A stretch of 15,381 nucleotides of DNA, taken from Thermococcus sp. GTDB lineage: Archaea > Methanobacteriota_B > Thermococci > Thermococcales > Thermococcaceae. The position numbers and the translations under genes were made by a program. Shown here in pieces: positions 1-8,058 of the stretch. Under the pieces are notes generated by a model, which saw only the letters and a program-made list of their open reading frames with translations, searched no databases and was not told where the DNA came from. Location: positions 1 to 15,381 of the forward strand of contig JAMONK010000057.1 in NCBI GenBank assembly GCA_027065835.1. The letters are read 5' to 3'. The stretch's first letter is position 1; each line of letters begins with the position of its first letter.

Positions 1-86
1 CCTCGGCGGCACACAGCAAGGAGGACCTCCAGTACGTCCTCGACGCCTTCGAGGACCTCGGTAAGAAGACGGGCTTTTTGAAGTGA
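1..86 (+). CDS. C-terminal end of an alpha-oxoamine synthase, probably 2-amino-3-ketobutyrate CoA ligase / glycine C-acetyltransferase (5' truncated)
   Basis: Only the last 27 residues lie in the window, read in the frame starting at base 3 and ending at TGA 84-86. The peptide begins SAAHSKEDL and ends in a helix with the pattern AFEDLGKKTG. An S-A-A-H-(S/T)-K-E followed by an amphipathic helix and 'GK..G' is the usual C-terminus of PLP-dependent alpha-oxoamine synthases (2-amino-3-ketobutyrate CoA ligase and 8-amino-7-oxononanoate synthase groups). Thermococcus genomes carry such a gene near the HerA-Rad50 region, as far as I recall, which supports the call. The PLP lysine and substrate-binding regions are outside the window, so the exact substrate cannot be decided. 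A T5 run follows 12 nt after the stop. Confidence 0.6.
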   Translation, partial: SAAHSKEDLQYVLDAFEDLGKKTGFLK

Positions 87-98
87 AGTACCTTCCCC

Positions 99-119
99 TT
101 TTTCTAATTCTCCAGAATT
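99..119 (+). terminator. Probable T-rich terminator of the upstream alpha-oxoamine synthase gene
   Basis: A TTTTT run at 99-103 lies just after the stop at 86. It is followed directly by a perfect short inverted repeat, AATTCT-CC-AGAATT (106-119). Thermococcales terminate mainly at oligo-T stretches, so the T run is the likely signal. The inverted repeat has only a 2-nt centre and may instead be a protein-binding site. Confidence 0.4.
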
Positions 120-161
120 TTGTTCCCTATTCGAACACATAAGTCCATTTCCAGTTAAAAA

Positions 162-180
162 TCAAAACCTACAGTTTTGA
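162..180. repeat. Perfect 7-bp stem inverted repeat (TCAAAAC-5nt-GTTTTGA)
   Basis: TCAAAAC at 162-168 is the exact reverse complement of GTTTTGA at 174-180, with the 5-nt loop CTACA. It lies about 25 bp upstream of the predicted TATA element of the DUF835 gene and 76 nt after the previous stop. It is AT-rich and has no T run behind it on the plus strand. It could be an operator, a 3'-end hairpin of the preceding transcript, or chance. Confidence 0.35.
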
Positions 181-201
181 CATCTCTTCAAACGTCCACC
201 G

Positions 202-217
202 AAAAATATAATTTATT
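202..217 (+). promoter_or_regulatory. TATA-box promoter of the DUF835 gene
   Basis: The AT-rich stretch AAAAATATAATTTATT is the only good TATA-like element before the gene at 268. With the archaeal spacing of about 25 nt it places transcription start near 232-237, giving a leader of about 30 nt with a Shine-Dalgarno sequence (GGTGGTG, 256-262). Confidence 0.5.
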
Positions 218-239
218 GGAGGAGCTACAATACATGGGG

Positions 240-252
240 ATAACCCGGTTAT
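240..252. promoter_or_regulatory. 13-bp perfect palindrome in the leader of the DUF835 gene, candidate operator
   Basis: ATAACC-C-GGTTAT is a perfect palindrome with one central base. It sits between the predicted transcription start (about 232-237) and the ribosome binding site (256-262). Binding of a dimeric regulator there would block initiation or early elongation. No regulator is known for it from this sequence, so the function is inferred. Confidence 0.35.
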
Positions 253-267
253 TACGGTGGTGCTTCC

Positions 268-1080
268 ATGGCAGTGGTCATCGGAGTGCTCGTGGAGGTT
301 GCTTTCATAGGACTATTCCTTATAACCGTCGGCCGCAGAAAAAAGTTCATCTCCCACTACCCCGAGCTCAAACGGTTCTACGACTATGTGATGGTCTCGT
401 TCCTAGTGGCCGCGGTGGGCAAGTTTGTCTTTCTGTTCCTCGACCTCAACAGTAACAACCTCCTGCCCATGAGCTCCGGTCGGGTGATCCGGATAAACTC
501 AACCGGCAACCTCCTGGTTCTCCTGGCGGCGATAATTTTCATCGCAGGATGGTGGAACCTTCTGACTGTTTTAACAGAGAGGTACGAGCTAGTGCCAGTG
601 GTCGAGTTTACCGGGGAAGAGAACCACGAACCCCTTAAACCCAACCTCTACCTCTGCAATCTGCCCAACTGCTACCCGGTGATAGCCAAGCTCCTGCGTG
701 GAAGGGCGGGGTTAATAGTGTCGAGGCATCCCCCGGAGGCCATAAGGGAAAGGTTGAACATCAAAAGGACCCCGGTGTTGTGGTTAACCACGGTTAGGGA
801 CAGAAACGCCGTTTCCCCCACGAGGCTCGAGTTCCTCCTCCAGACGATGGTGAACTTCATGAGAAAAACCAAGGATCCAAAGGTCATCTTCCTCGACGGC
901 GTTGAGTATCTGATCCTGGAGAACGGTTTCGTTCCGGTCTTCAAGTTCCTGACGACGCTCAAGGATCATACAACCTTCTACAACACCATTGTCATAGTAC
1001 CGCTGGACGTGGAAAGCTTGGACGAAAAAAGCCGGCATCTCCTCTATGGAGAGTTTAAGAGGCTGAAGCACGAGTGCTAA
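268..1080 (+). CDS. DUF835 family membrane protein
   Basis: The 270-residue protein has three hydrophobic segments (about residues 3-21, 40-60 and 78-101) followed by a soluble domain of about 150 residues (113-265). The pattern VIFLDGVEYLILENGF (206-221), the following helix with 'KFL..LKD', and a hydrophobic strand IVIVPLD (241-247) are typical of DUF835, a family greatly expanded in Thermococcales. DUF835 proteins have no established biochemical role. Signalling or chemosensory functions have been suggested because DUF835 also occurs fused to sensor modules. Here the soluble domain would face the cytoplasm behind the membrane anchor. The ATG at 268 is set by GGTGGTG at 256-262 (5-nt spacing); TAA at 241-243 blocks any earlier in-frame start. 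The stop TAA overlaps the stop codon of the convergent endA gene. Confidence 0.85.
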   Translation: MAVVIGVLVEVAFIGLFLITVGRRKKFISHYPELKRFYDYVMVSFLVAAVGKFVFLFLDLNSNNLLPMSSGRVIRINSTGNLLVLLAAIIFIAGWWNLLTVLTERYELVPVVEFTGEENHEPLKPNLYLCNLPNCYPVIAKLLRGRAGLIVSRHPPEAIRERLNIKRTPVLWLTTVRDRNAVSPTRLEFLLQTMVNFMRKTKDPKVIFLDGVEYLILENGFVPVFKFLTTLKDHTTFYNTIVIVPLDVESLDEKSRHLLYGEFKRLKHEC

Positions 1081-1592
1081 AACTTCGTCCACTCGATCTT
1101 GTAATAGACAACGTCGTTGTCCTCATCGACTACCGCCATCACCATGTTCTTCCTGACGCCGTGGGCAACCCTCACGCGGGCGGTGATATCGTTCGGGGAA
1201 AAGCGGAGGTTCTCCGGAACCACCCAGACCAGCCACTGGGAGTGCTCGTCAAGCCCCCTGCGGTAGACACGGAAGTGGGAGCCGAATTTGAGGGCGGACT
1301 TCACGACGTAGCCCCTGTCGCGCAGGTCGGTGTAGACGAGCAGCTTGATGTCGAACTGGTCGTCGCGCCTCCTGCCGCGTTCAACCAGCTCCTTGAAAGA
1401 AAGCTCCCTGTCATCGTCGAAGACCCGTATCCTGCCCTTTTCCATCAGATAGGCCGCCTCTATGAGCGAAAGAAAGAGCTTCCCGTTCACAACCTCTCCA
1501 AAGTAGCGCTTGTTGTAGAACTGGTTTATCGCCTTCTCCCTCTCGCTGAACGCCCTGTCCCCGCTGAGCTTGAAAGTTATCGGTTCCTTCAA
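1077..1592 (-). CDS. endA: tRNA-splicing endonuclease EndA (homotetramer type)
   Basis: EndA cuts the bulge-helix-bulge motif of intron-containing pre-tRNAs (and pre-rRNAs), leaving 2',3'-cyclic phosphate and 5'-OH ends. The catalytic triad is visible: Tyr in HFRVYRRG, His in DEHSQWL, and Lys in GVRKNMVMAVVD (Tyr110, His117, Lys148 from the TTG start). The product is about 171 residues, matching the single-subunit alpha4 class rather than fused or two-subunit forms. I chose TTG at 1592. It overlaps the TGA stop of the upstream acetyltransferase as TTGA, has GGTGG 6 nt upstream, and gives an N-terminus starting MKEPITFKLSGDR, as I recall from relatives. A GTG at 1607 would add five residues but has its purine-rich SD directly abutting the start. 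It is translated after the acetyltransferase gene and probably coupled to it. The 3' end overlaps that of the convergent DUF835 gene. Confidence 0.93.
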   Translation of the reverse strand: MKEPITFKLSGDRAFSEREKAINQFYNKRYFGEVVNGKLFLSLIEAAYLMEKGRIRVFDDDRELSFKELVERGRRRDDQFDIKLLVYTDLRDRGYVVKSALKFGSHFRVYRRGLDEHSQWLVWVVPENLRFSPNDITARVRVAHGVRKNMVMAVVDEDNDVVYYKIEWTKF

Positions 1593-2092
1593 TTCCTGCC
1601 ACCCCACTCCTCGACGGGAAGGAGCATGTAGTAGGCATCCTCACCGTCGGAGTAATAGCCTATGACCCTCTTAATCCTCTTGAAGCCGAAGCGTTCGTAG
1701 AGGTTTATAGCGTTTTGGTTGCTCACCCTCACCTCGAGTCCGATCCATTTTGCGCCCCTCGCCGCGAGCCGCTCTATGACCTCGGAGAGGAGGGCCGAAC
1801 CTACCCCCTTCCCGCGGTATTTCGGATCAACCGCTATGCTCATGATGTGCCCCTCGAGGTCCGGCCGCAGGTATGCCATGACGTAGCCGATGACCCTGCC
1901 GTTGTACTCGGCCACGAGGAACGTATCCGGGTTGTTCTCAAGGAAGATAAGAAAAACGCCACGCGGGTACTGCTCCCTGAACGAGGCCCTCTCTATTCTA
2001 ACGATCTCTGGCATGTCGAAGAGCTTCGCGGGTCTTACCACCACCATCGATAGGGGCAGTCGTCCCCCGAATTCTCGGCTGGAGGTGCTCAT
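1589..2092 (-). CDS. rimI: GNAT-family N-terminal acetyltransferase, RimI/Ard1-like
   Basis: The 167-residue protein has the GNAT fold signature: RPAKLFDMPEIVRIERASF at the N-terminus (20-38), strand HIMSIAVDP (82-90), the acetyl-CoA pyrophosphate loop YRGKGVG (92-98), and the C-terminal pattern N-x-x-AINLYERFGF (125-137) followed by DAYYM (152-156). This pattern fits archaeal RimI/Ard1-type protein N-alpha-acetyltransferases, which modify N-termini of ribosomal and other proteins. The ATG at 2092 has no Shine-Dalgarno sequence, but a TATA-like element lies about 25 nt upstream, so a leaderless message is likely. An internal ATG at 2047 would remove the poorly conserved first 15 residues and also lacks an SD. 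It is the first gene of a two-gene unit with endA (TTGA overlap). The protein substrate cannot be told from sequence. Confidence 0.85.
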   Translation of the reverse strand: MSTSSREFGGRLPLSMVVVRPAKLFDMPEIVRIERASFREQYPRGVFLIFLENNPDTFLVAEYNGRVIGYVMAYLRPDLEGHIMSIAVDPKYRGKGVGSALLSEVIERLAARGAKWIGLEVRVSNQNAINLYERFGFKRIKRVIGYYSDGEDAYYMLLPVEEWGGRN

Positions 2093-2109
2093 GTTCTAAA
2101 GTACTCGGG

Positions 2110-2123
2110 AAGCTTTTTAATCC
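2110..2123 (-). promoter_or_regulatory. TATA-like promoter of the rimI-endA unit
   Basis: On the minus strand the element reads GGATTAAAAAGCTT. Its centre is about 25 nt upstream of the ATG at 2092, so transcription would begin at or next to the start codon (leaderless). The match to a TATA box is moderate. Confidence 0.4.
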
Positions 2124-2148
2124 TGTCGGGGTTACCCAAAGACGCAGA

Positions 2149-2179
2149 GAGGGTATCGGATTATTCGGCCAGTACCCTC
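2149..2179. repeat. Inverted repeat GAGGGTA-17nt-TACCCTC between divergent promoters
   Basis: GAGGGTA (2149-2155) and TACCCTC (2173-2179) are exact reverse complements. A further TACCC at 2133-2137 can also pair with the GGGTA copy. The elements lie between the minus-strand rimI promoter and the plus-strand herA promoter. This is a reasonable place for a shared regulator or a DNA-bending site, but no factor is known from the sequence. Confidence 0.35.
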
Positions 2180-2199
2180 ACACCGAAGGCACTTTTCAA

Positions 2200-2251
2200 G
2201 AGGAGAAAGTAAACCTTATAGCCATCAACGGGAAACTAACGGCGGTGGTGA
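2200..2251 (+). promoter_or_regulatory. Promoter and ribosome binding site of the herA-mre11-rad50-nurA operon
   Basis: A purine-rich BRE-like stretch (AGGAGAAAG, 2201-2209) precedes the TATA-like AAACCTTATA (2211-2220), which predicts transcription start near 2240. GGTGGTGA at 2244-2251 is a strong Shine-Dalgarno sequence for the ATG at 2253. The leader would be only about 13 nt. Confidence 0.5.
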
Positions 2252-2252
2252 C

Positions 2253-4028
2253 ATGAGGGTTAAGGAGGAAGAAGTTGGAATAGTAACCGGTGAAGCAAGC
2301 GTTAATTCTTTCCAGTTCTACGCCCAGCCGGACGTTGACTTAAAGTTCGGGGATTTCGTGGTTGCGAAGCTTTGTAAGGAGTCCCGCGAGAGGGAGTGCA
2401 GATGGAGCGACGATACGGAGTGGGTTATAGGGACAGTTCGCGGATTAAAGAACATAAACTGGCTTCTCAGTGAGGGAAAGAGCACCTACCACTCCCTGGA
2501 ACTCGACATACGGGAGTACGGGGAGAGCATAGGAGAAAACGAAGCCATGATCGTGAGCGTCCGGGTCCTCGGAAGGGTCAGGGTAAACGGCGAGCGGGCA
2601 GAGGTAGTCCCCAATCGCGTGCCCATCCCGAACGGGAACAGGGTTTACAGGGCCAGTTCGGAGCTTCTGAAGGCCATTTACTACGGGGGAAAAGCGTTCA
2701 TAGAGATAGGGAATCTCCTCCTGAGGGAGGACGTGCCGATATACCTCAACGCAAACGAGCTTGTATCAAGGCACTTCGCCGTCCTGGCAGTCACGGGAGC
2801 GGGTAAGTCCAACGCCGTTTCCGTGCTCATCGGCGAGACCGTTAACAGGCTCAGGGGGACGGTGGTTGTCCTCGACCCCCATGGCGACTACACGAAACTC
2901 CGCCTGCCCGGAACAGGAAGGGAGTACGTGAAGCTTATCGAGGCCAAGATCACCCCAGAGGAGATGGACAGTGAAGAACTAGCGGACCTTATAGAGGTCG
3001 CCAGCAACGCGACGATACAGAGGGAGTTCCTCGCAAAGGCCTGGGAAACCGTCAGGCACGAAAACCAGGGTGTGGGGGGACGCGAGCTCATAGAGCGCCT
3101 GATGGAGACGATAAACGAGTGGATAAGAAACAGGGCCGCGTATTTCTGGGACGAGGGAAAGGGAGGCTACATCACGGAGGACCTAAAGGGTGAGCGCATA
3201 GAGACGCTGCGTGGGGTCGTTTACAGGATAAGGCGCTTTTTACGGAACTACGGTTCCCTTCTGACGAGTGAGGACCTCGTGTCCCAGATAGAAAGCGGAA
3301 AGGCCAACGTTATCGACCTGGGTCCCCTGGACGAGGGACAGATGAAGGTCGTCGTCGGCAAGCTCCTCGGGAAGGTGTTCGAAACTCGCCTCGACTACGA
3401 AAAGGCCCGAAAAACCCTCTCCAGGCTGAAGGACGACCTGGCAGGGAGCCACAACTCGGCAACGGCGGAGAGGATAAGGGAGCTGGAGTCGTTTATGAGG
3501 GCCATCGAAAGGAGGAGTCCCGCCCTCGCGGAACCTATACTCATAATAGTAGAAGAGGCACACATCTTCGCACCGCAGGGAGAACACAACGATGCTGTCC
3601 GTACACTCAGCAGGATAGCCCGTGAAGGACGTAAGTTCGGTGTGGGACTGGGCATCGTCTCCCAGAGACCCAACAAGCTCAACGAAGACGTTCTAAGCCA
3701 AACGAACACCAAAATAATCCTCCGTATAGTCAACCCCAAAGATCAGGACTACGTGCTCAAGGCCAGCGAACAGCTGAGCTCTGACCTCCTGGGCGATATC
3801 GCTTCCCTCGGAAAGGGAGAGGCCGTCATAGTGGGTCAGGCGATAAGCCTGCCGGCCCTTGTGAAGATACACCACTTCAAGTCCCTCTGCGAAAAAGGGG
3901 TATGCGGTGACTACGGTGGGGAGGACATCGGCGTCGTGAACCGCTGGCTGGAGAGGGTAAAACGGGAAGAGGAGGAGAGGAAGCTTGAGGAGGTCTACGA
4001 GGAGGAAGGCGTTGACATCGATTTCTGA
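2253..4028 (+). CDS. herA: HerA hexameric DNA translocase/helicase of the end-resection operon
   Basis: HerA is a FtsK-like hexameric ATPase that pumps double-stranded DNA into its partner nuclease NurA during long-range 5'-strand resection. The 591-residue product has an N-terminal HAS-barrel region (about 1-160, with VGIVTGEAS and FGDFVVAK), Walker A in [11 protein letters not shown] (177-187), the post-Walker segment [10 protein letters not shown] (about 204-213), a helical insertion with charged residues (about 235-420), Walker B with catalytic glutamates IIVEEAH (about 431-437), and the arginine-bearing SQRPNKL motif (about 470-476). The tail is highly acidic and basic (about 568-591). 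Length and motif order match archaeal HerA. It is the first gene of the operon; mre11 starts 9 nt after its stop, and the stop codon forms part of the mre11 SD (GAGGTG, 4027-4032). Confidence 0.95.
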   Translation: MRVKEEEVGIVTGEASVNSFQFYAQPDVDLKFGDFVVAKLCKESRERECRWSDDTEWVIGTVRGLKNINWLLSEGKSTYHSLELDIREYGESIGENEAMIVSVRVLGRVRVNGERAEVVPNRVPIPNGNRVYRASSELLKAIYYGGKAFIEIGNLLLREDVPIYLNANELVSRHFAVLAVTGAGKSNAVSVLIGETVNRLRGTVVVLDPHGDYTKLRLPGTGREYVKLIEAKITPEEMDSEELADLIEVASNATIQREFLAKAWETVRHENQGVGGRELIERLMETINEWIRNRAAYFWDEGKGGYITEDLKGERIETLRGVVYRIRRFLRNYGSLLTSEDLVSQIESGKANVIDLGPLDEGQMKVVVGKLLGKVFETRLDYEKARKTLSRLKDDLAGSHNSATAERIRELESFMRAIERRSPALAEPILIIVEEAHIFAPQGEHNDAVRTLSRIAREGRKFGVGLGIVSQRPNKLNEDVLSQTNTKIILRIVNPKDQDYVLKASEQLSSDLLGDIASLGKGEAVIVGQAISLPALVKIHHFKSLCEKGVCGDYGGEDIGVVNRWLERVKREEEERKLEEVYEEEGVDIDF

Positions 4029-4037
4029 GGTGTTCGC

Positions 4038-5390
4038 ATGGTGAAGTTCGCACACATAGCAGACGCCCACCTGGGGTACGAACAGTACCGCCTGCCCTAC
4101 CGGGCCGCCGAATTCGCGGAGGCGTTCAGAAGGGCCGTTGAGATATCCGTACGCGAGGACGTCGACTTCATCCTAATATCCGGCGACCTCTTCCACCAGA
4201 GTCGGCCGAGCCCCGAAACCCTGAAAGAAGCCATAGAAATACTCTCAACCCCACGGGATAGGGGTATACCCGTCTTCGCGATAGAGGGGAACCACGACAG
4301 AACCCAGAGGAGGATCTCCGCCTATCACCTCCTTGAGGGACTGGGTCTTTTGAACCTGGTGGGCCTGCGCGAGGAGGGAGTCGAGAACGAGCACCTGAAG
4401 AGCCGCCGCCTCGGAAACAAATTCCTCGTCAAGGGGGTATTTGAAAAAAACGGAGAAAGCATTGAAATTCATGGGATGCGATATATGAGCGCTGCCTGGC
4501 TTGAGAAGAACCCGCTGGAAGGGATGTTCAGGCCGAAGGGGGACGCCATCCTCATGCTGCACCAGGGGATAAAGGAGCTGGTCGAGGAGATGATGGGGGT
4601 TCTGCCAGAGAGTCAGAGGGACTACTTCGAGCTCAAGCTGGGAGACCTCCCCAAGGGCTACCTCTACTACGCTCTCGGCCACATACACAAGAACTTCGAG
4701 ACAACCTACGACATCGGAAAGCTGGTCTATCCCGGATCACTCCAGCGCTGGGACTTCGGTGACTACGAGACAAGGTACCGCTGGGATGGCAGGGCGTTTA
4801 AGGCCAGGGAGGGTACCAGGAAAGGTTTCTACATCGTAGAGGACTGGAACCCAAGGTTCGTTGAGCTTAAAGTCAGGCCTTTTGTGGACATCCGGATCGA
4901 GGCCGACGAGGAGACCGCCAGGCGTGAGCTGGAGCGCCTTGGAAAGAAGATACCCAAGGAGGCCTTCGTGCGCCTCGACCTCAAATGGGAGCGGCCCTTT
5001 GATGTGTCCGCTTTCTACAGCCTCCTTCCAGTTCGCTACCTGTACGTTAGAACGCGCTTTGAGAGAAAGTCCAGGAAAGGAGAGAAATCCGGAGAAGTGC
5101 CGAAAGTCGAGGACTACTTCCATCCCATAGAGCTGAAGGCCATAGAGCTGACGGGGGTAAAGAAGCTGGGGAACGTCGAGGGGGTGATCGAACTCTTCCT
5201 CGAAGGTGAGTGGGAGCCGAAGGAAGATGGCACTGAGGGGAAAGCGGAGGAGCCCAGAGAAAAGGCGGAAAGAGCCGAGAAAGAAGCCAAAAAATCACCG
5301 AGAGAGCATGAGGAGGAAAAGGTAAGGGAGAAGAAAGCGCCCCAGAAGAAAGGGAAGGATCTGCTCGCATGGCTCGGTGGTGAGAGATGA
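4038..5390 (+). CDS. mre11: Mre11 DNA double-strand break repair nuclease
   Basis: Mre11 is the Mn-dependent endo/3'-5' exonuclease of the Mre11-Rad50 complex, which recognises and opens DNA ends. All metal-binding phosphodiesterase motifs are present: D9 and H11 (IADAHLG), D50 and H53 (SGDLFHQS), N85/H86/D87 (GNHDR), H175 (MLHQGIKE), and H215 and H217 (LGHIHKNF). The capping domain follows (about 245-345), then a Rad50-binding region. The last about 55 residues (396-450) are a charged, low-complexity linker rich in Glu/Lys/Arg that ends in the hydrophobic patch [10 protein letters not shown]. At 450 residues it is somewhat longer than the well-studied Pyrococcus protein, because of this tail. 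The ATG at 4038 has GAGGTG 5 nt upstream. The stop overlaps the rad50 start (ATGA, 5387-5390), implying coupled translation. Confidence 0.97.
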   Translation: MVKFAHIADAHLGYEQYRLPYRAAEFAEAFRRAVEISVREDVDFILISGDLFHQSRPSPETLKEAIEILSTPRDRGIPVFAIEGNHDRTQRRISAYHLLEGLGLLNLVGLREEGVENEHLKSRRLGNKFLVKGVFEKNGESIEIHGMRYMSAAWLEKNPLEGMFRPKGDAILMLHQGIKELVEEMMGVLPESQRDYFELKLGDLPKGYLYYALGHIHKNFETTYDIGKLVYPGSLQRWDFGDYETRYRWDGRAFKAREGTRKGFYIVEDWNPRFVELKVRPFVDIRIEADEETARRELERLGKKIPKEAFVRLDLKWERPFDVSAFYSLLPVRYLYVRTRFERKSRKGEKSGEVPKVEDYFHPIELKAIELTGVKKLGNVEGVIELFLEGEWEPKEDGTEGKAEEPREKAERAEKEAKKSPREHEEEKVREKKAPQKKGKDLLAWLGGER

Positions 5391-8056
5391 GGATAGAAAA
5401 GCTCTTGGTCAAAGATTTTCGGTCCCATAAGTTTACGAGGGTAACCTTCACCGGAGGCATAAACCTGATAGTGGGGCAGAACGGGAGCGGGAAGAGCTCA
5501 CTTCTGGACGCGCTTCTTGTAGGTCTCTACTGGCCCACGAAACCAAAGGACCTGAGGAAGGAGGACATCCTGCGGATAAGGGGAAGCGACGCCGATAAGA
5601 CCTCCACGGAGATAACGGTCTTCTTCGAAAAGGGTGGAGTCAGGTACCAGGTACACCGAAAGATAACCCGGGGGGTAGCGTACATCAAATACCTGGATGG
5701 CGACACATGGAGGGCCCTGGAGAGCGGTCAAAAGGGAGTACGGGATTGGATAGAGAAAACGATACCCTACGACGTTTTTCTCAACGCGATATATATAAGG
5801 CAGGGGGAGATAGACGCCATCCTGGAGAGCGACGAGAGCAGGGATAAGGTTGTGAGGCAGGTTCTGGGTCTGGACAAGTACGAGAACGCCTACCGGAATC
5901 TGCTGGACGTCAGAAAAGAAATCGAGGGGAGAATAAGGTCCATAGAGGATTACCTGAAGAGCACGGAGAACCTTGACGACCTCATATCCTCCATGGAAAA
6001 GGAACTCTCGGAAACCCTGAGGGAGATAGGGGAACTCTCCTCTGAGATTCCAAAGCTCACAAAAAAACTCCAGAAGGCTGAGGAAGAACTGAAACGGCTG
6101 GATTCCCTCGAAAAAGAAATAAACTCCCTGATGCTCACCATAAAAAAGAAAGAAGGCAACCTCAATGCTCTGGAAGCGAGACGGCTGGAGCTGAAGGAAA
6201 GGATAACAGAAGCACGGGAGCGCATCAAGGCCCTGGAGAAAAAGGTTGAAGAACTGAAGGGACTTAAGGACAAGGCAGAAGAGTATACACGGCTCTCGGA
6301 GTTCAGGAAACATTACGTGGATGGGAAGGCCAGGAACGAGAAGCTCATGGCGGAGTACCGGGCCCAGATCTCGGGGATAGACGAGAGGCTCAAGGAACTG
6401 GAGGGCCTCAAAAAACGCCTTGGAGAACTAACCGGCAGGAAAGAAGAGCTGGAGAAAAAAGCGAAGGAGCTTGAAGAGGACGTTAAAGCCTATGAAGAGG
6501 CTAAATCGCTGACCTCCAGCCTTGAAAGGCTCCGGAAACGGTTGAAGTTGAAGCCCGAGGAAGTGGAGGAGCTTGAGAGGAGCGTTGATGAGGCCAGGGA
6601 CCGGAAAGAAGAGATACAGAGAGAGTTCGAAACCATAAAAGAGAAGCGTGGTGAGCTGAAAAACCTGGCAAAGGAAAGGAACGGGGCGATACTGGAGCTC
6701 CGGAAGGCGCGGGGGAAATGCCCAGTCTGCGGCAGGGAGCTCACCGAGAAGCACAAGGAGGACATCATCAAGAGGTACCAAGAGGAGCTGAAGGAAGTCG
6801 CTGCCAGGGTAAAGGAGCTGGACGAACGGGAACGGGCGTTGAGAAAGGAGCTTGTAAGGGTGGAAGAAGTTCTCAAAAGGGAGAAAGAGCTGATAGCCGC
6901 AAGGGAGCTTTTGAAGCAGATTGAAGAGATAGAGGGCAAGCTGAATAGGTACAACCTGGAGTCACTTGAGAAAAGGGCGAAGGAACATGAGATGCTGAAG
7001 GGAGAGCTGGAAAAGCTCAAAGGCGAAATGGCGGGCATTCAACGGGAGCTGGAGCGCGAGAGCACTCTACTGAAAAAGAAGGATACACTCAACAAAAAGC
7101 TGAAGAAAGCTGAAGAAGAACTTCTAAGGCTGAACGAAGAACTAGAATCCCTCGGTTTTTCAAACATCAAGGGTCTAGACTCCCGGATAAAAGGGCTGGA
7201 GCCGGCGTATCAGAGGTACCTGGAGCTTAAGTCCTCACCCGCGGAGCTTGAAAAAGAGAGGAAAGCTCTGGAGAAATTCAGGAGAGACATGGAGGGCCTG
7301 GTGAAGAAGCTCAAGGATGAGGACAGAGAGCTTAACTCATTGAGGAAGGAGCTGGAGGAGAAGAGAGGTGCCTACGACCCGGAAAAACACGCCGAGGCCA
7401 GAAAGCACTTCATCGGGCTCAAAGAGGAGCTCGCCACGAAGAACGCTGAACTTGAAGGTGCGAGAAAGAAACACGACGAGATAATGGGGAGACTGAAGGA
7501 GTTCAAGGAAGAAAGGAGAGAACGTGAACGGAAGCTTCTGGACCTACAAAAGCTGAAAAAAGCCCGTGAAAGAGTCCAGGAGCTGAGGGAAAAGGTAAGA
7601 CGATACAAAGCAATGCTGAGAGAGGACGCCCTGGCAAAGGTCGGCGACGTGGCCAGCAAGATATTCGAGGAGCTGACGGAGGAGAAGTACTCTGGGATAA
7701 CGGTCAAGGCGGAGGAGAACAAGGTGAAGCTCGGCGTCGTTTACAGCGGAAGGGAGCACGGTCTGGGATTCCTGAGCGGCGGCGAGAGGATAGCCTTAGG
7801 ACTGGCGTTCCGCCTCGCACTGTCTCTGTATCTGGCGGGGGAGATAAGCCTGCTCATCCTGGACGAACCAACACCTTACCTCGACGAGGAGAGGCGTAGG
7901 AGGCTCGTGGACATAATGAGCCGCTACCTGAGGAAGATACCGCAGGTCATAGTCGTCTCCCACGACGAAGAGCTCAAGGACGCGGCGGACCGCGTGATAA
8001 AGGTAAGCCTGGAAAACGGGGTCTCCGTGGTGAGGGAGGTAGAACTGGGGGTGTGA
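5387..8056 (+). CDS. rad50: Rad50 ABC-type ATPase of the Mre11-Rad50 complex
   Basis: Rad50 is the SMC-like ATPase that clamps DNA ends, tethers them through its coiled coils, and gates Mre11 activity. The 889-residue protein shows Walker A GQNGSGKS (30-37), the Q-loop region [10 protein letters not shown] (about 136-145), a long first coiled-coil arm, the zinc hook CPVC at residues 445-448, a returning arm, signature LSGGE (796-800), Walker B LLILDEP (822-828), D-loop YLDE (831-834), and switch histidine in VVSHDEE (H859). The hook is almost central, as expected for two antiparallel arms of equal length. The arms are built of Lys/Glu/Leu heptads, which lowers local G+C somewhat, unlike the composition break in nurA. 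The ATG overlaps the mre11 stop and has GGTGGTGAG at 5376-5384. Confidence 0.97.
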   Translation: MRIEKLLVKDFRSHKFTRVTFTGGINLIVGQNGSGKSSLLDALLVGLYWPTKPKDLRKEDILRIRGSDADKTSTEITVFFEKGGVRYQVHRKITRGVAYIKYLDGDTWRALESGQKGVRDWIEKTIPYDVFLNAIYIRQGEIDAILESDESRDKVVRQVLGLDKYENAYRNLLDVRKEIEGRIRSIEDYLKSTENLDDLISSMEKELSETLREIGELSSEIPKLTKKLQKAEEELKRLDSLEKEINSLMLTIKKKEGNLNALEARRLELKERITEARERIKALEKKVEELKGLKDKAEEYTRLSEFRKHYVDGKARNEKLMAEYRAQISGIDERLKELEGLKKRLGELTGRKEELEKKAKELEEDVKAYEEAKSLTSSLERLRKRLKLKPEEVEELERSVDEARDRKEEIQREFETIKEKRGELKNLAKERNGAILELRKARGKCPVCGRELTEKHKEDIIKRYQEELKEVAARVKELDERERALRKELVRVEEVLKREKELIAARELLKQIEEIEGKLNRYNLESLEKRAKEHEMLKGELEKLKGEMAGIQRELERESTLLKKKDTLNKKLKKAEEELLRLNEELESLGFSNIKGLDSRIKGLEPAYQRYLELKSSPAELEKERKALEKFRRDMEGLVKKLKDEDRELNSLRKELEEKRGAYDPEKHAEARKHFIGLKEELATKNAELEGARKKHDEIMGRLKEFKEERRERERKLLDLQKLKKARERVQELREKVRRYKAMLREDALAKVGDVASKIFEELTEEKYSGITVKAEENKVKLGVVYSGREHGLGFLSGGERIALGLAFRLALSLYLAGEISLLILDEPTPYLDEERRRRLVDIMSRYLRKIPQVIVVSHDEELKDAADRVIKVSLENGVSVVREVELGV

Positions 8057-8058
8057 GC

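Noticed and set aside
177-455. 92-codon plus-strand open frame starting with TTG in the upstream region
   Set aside because: It has no ribosome binding site, begins before the predicted transcription start, overlaps the DUF835 gene in another frame, and its composition looks like a shadow translation.
1074-1631. 185-codon plus-strand open frame opposite endA
   Set aside because: It is the antisense of a gene whose catalytic triad is intact, and the frame itself shows no recognisable motif.
5950-7600. Slightly AT-richer stretches within rad50 as a second imported tract
   Set aside because: The shift is mild and explained by Lys/Glu-rich coiled-coil sequence; there are no sharp edges as in nurA.
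5498-7759. Several long minus-strand open frames opposite rad50
   Set aside because: Their translations are rich in Ser, Leu, Phe and Pro, the expected antisense of Lys/Glu/Leu coiled-coil codons; rad50 on the plus strand is complete and fully motif-supported.
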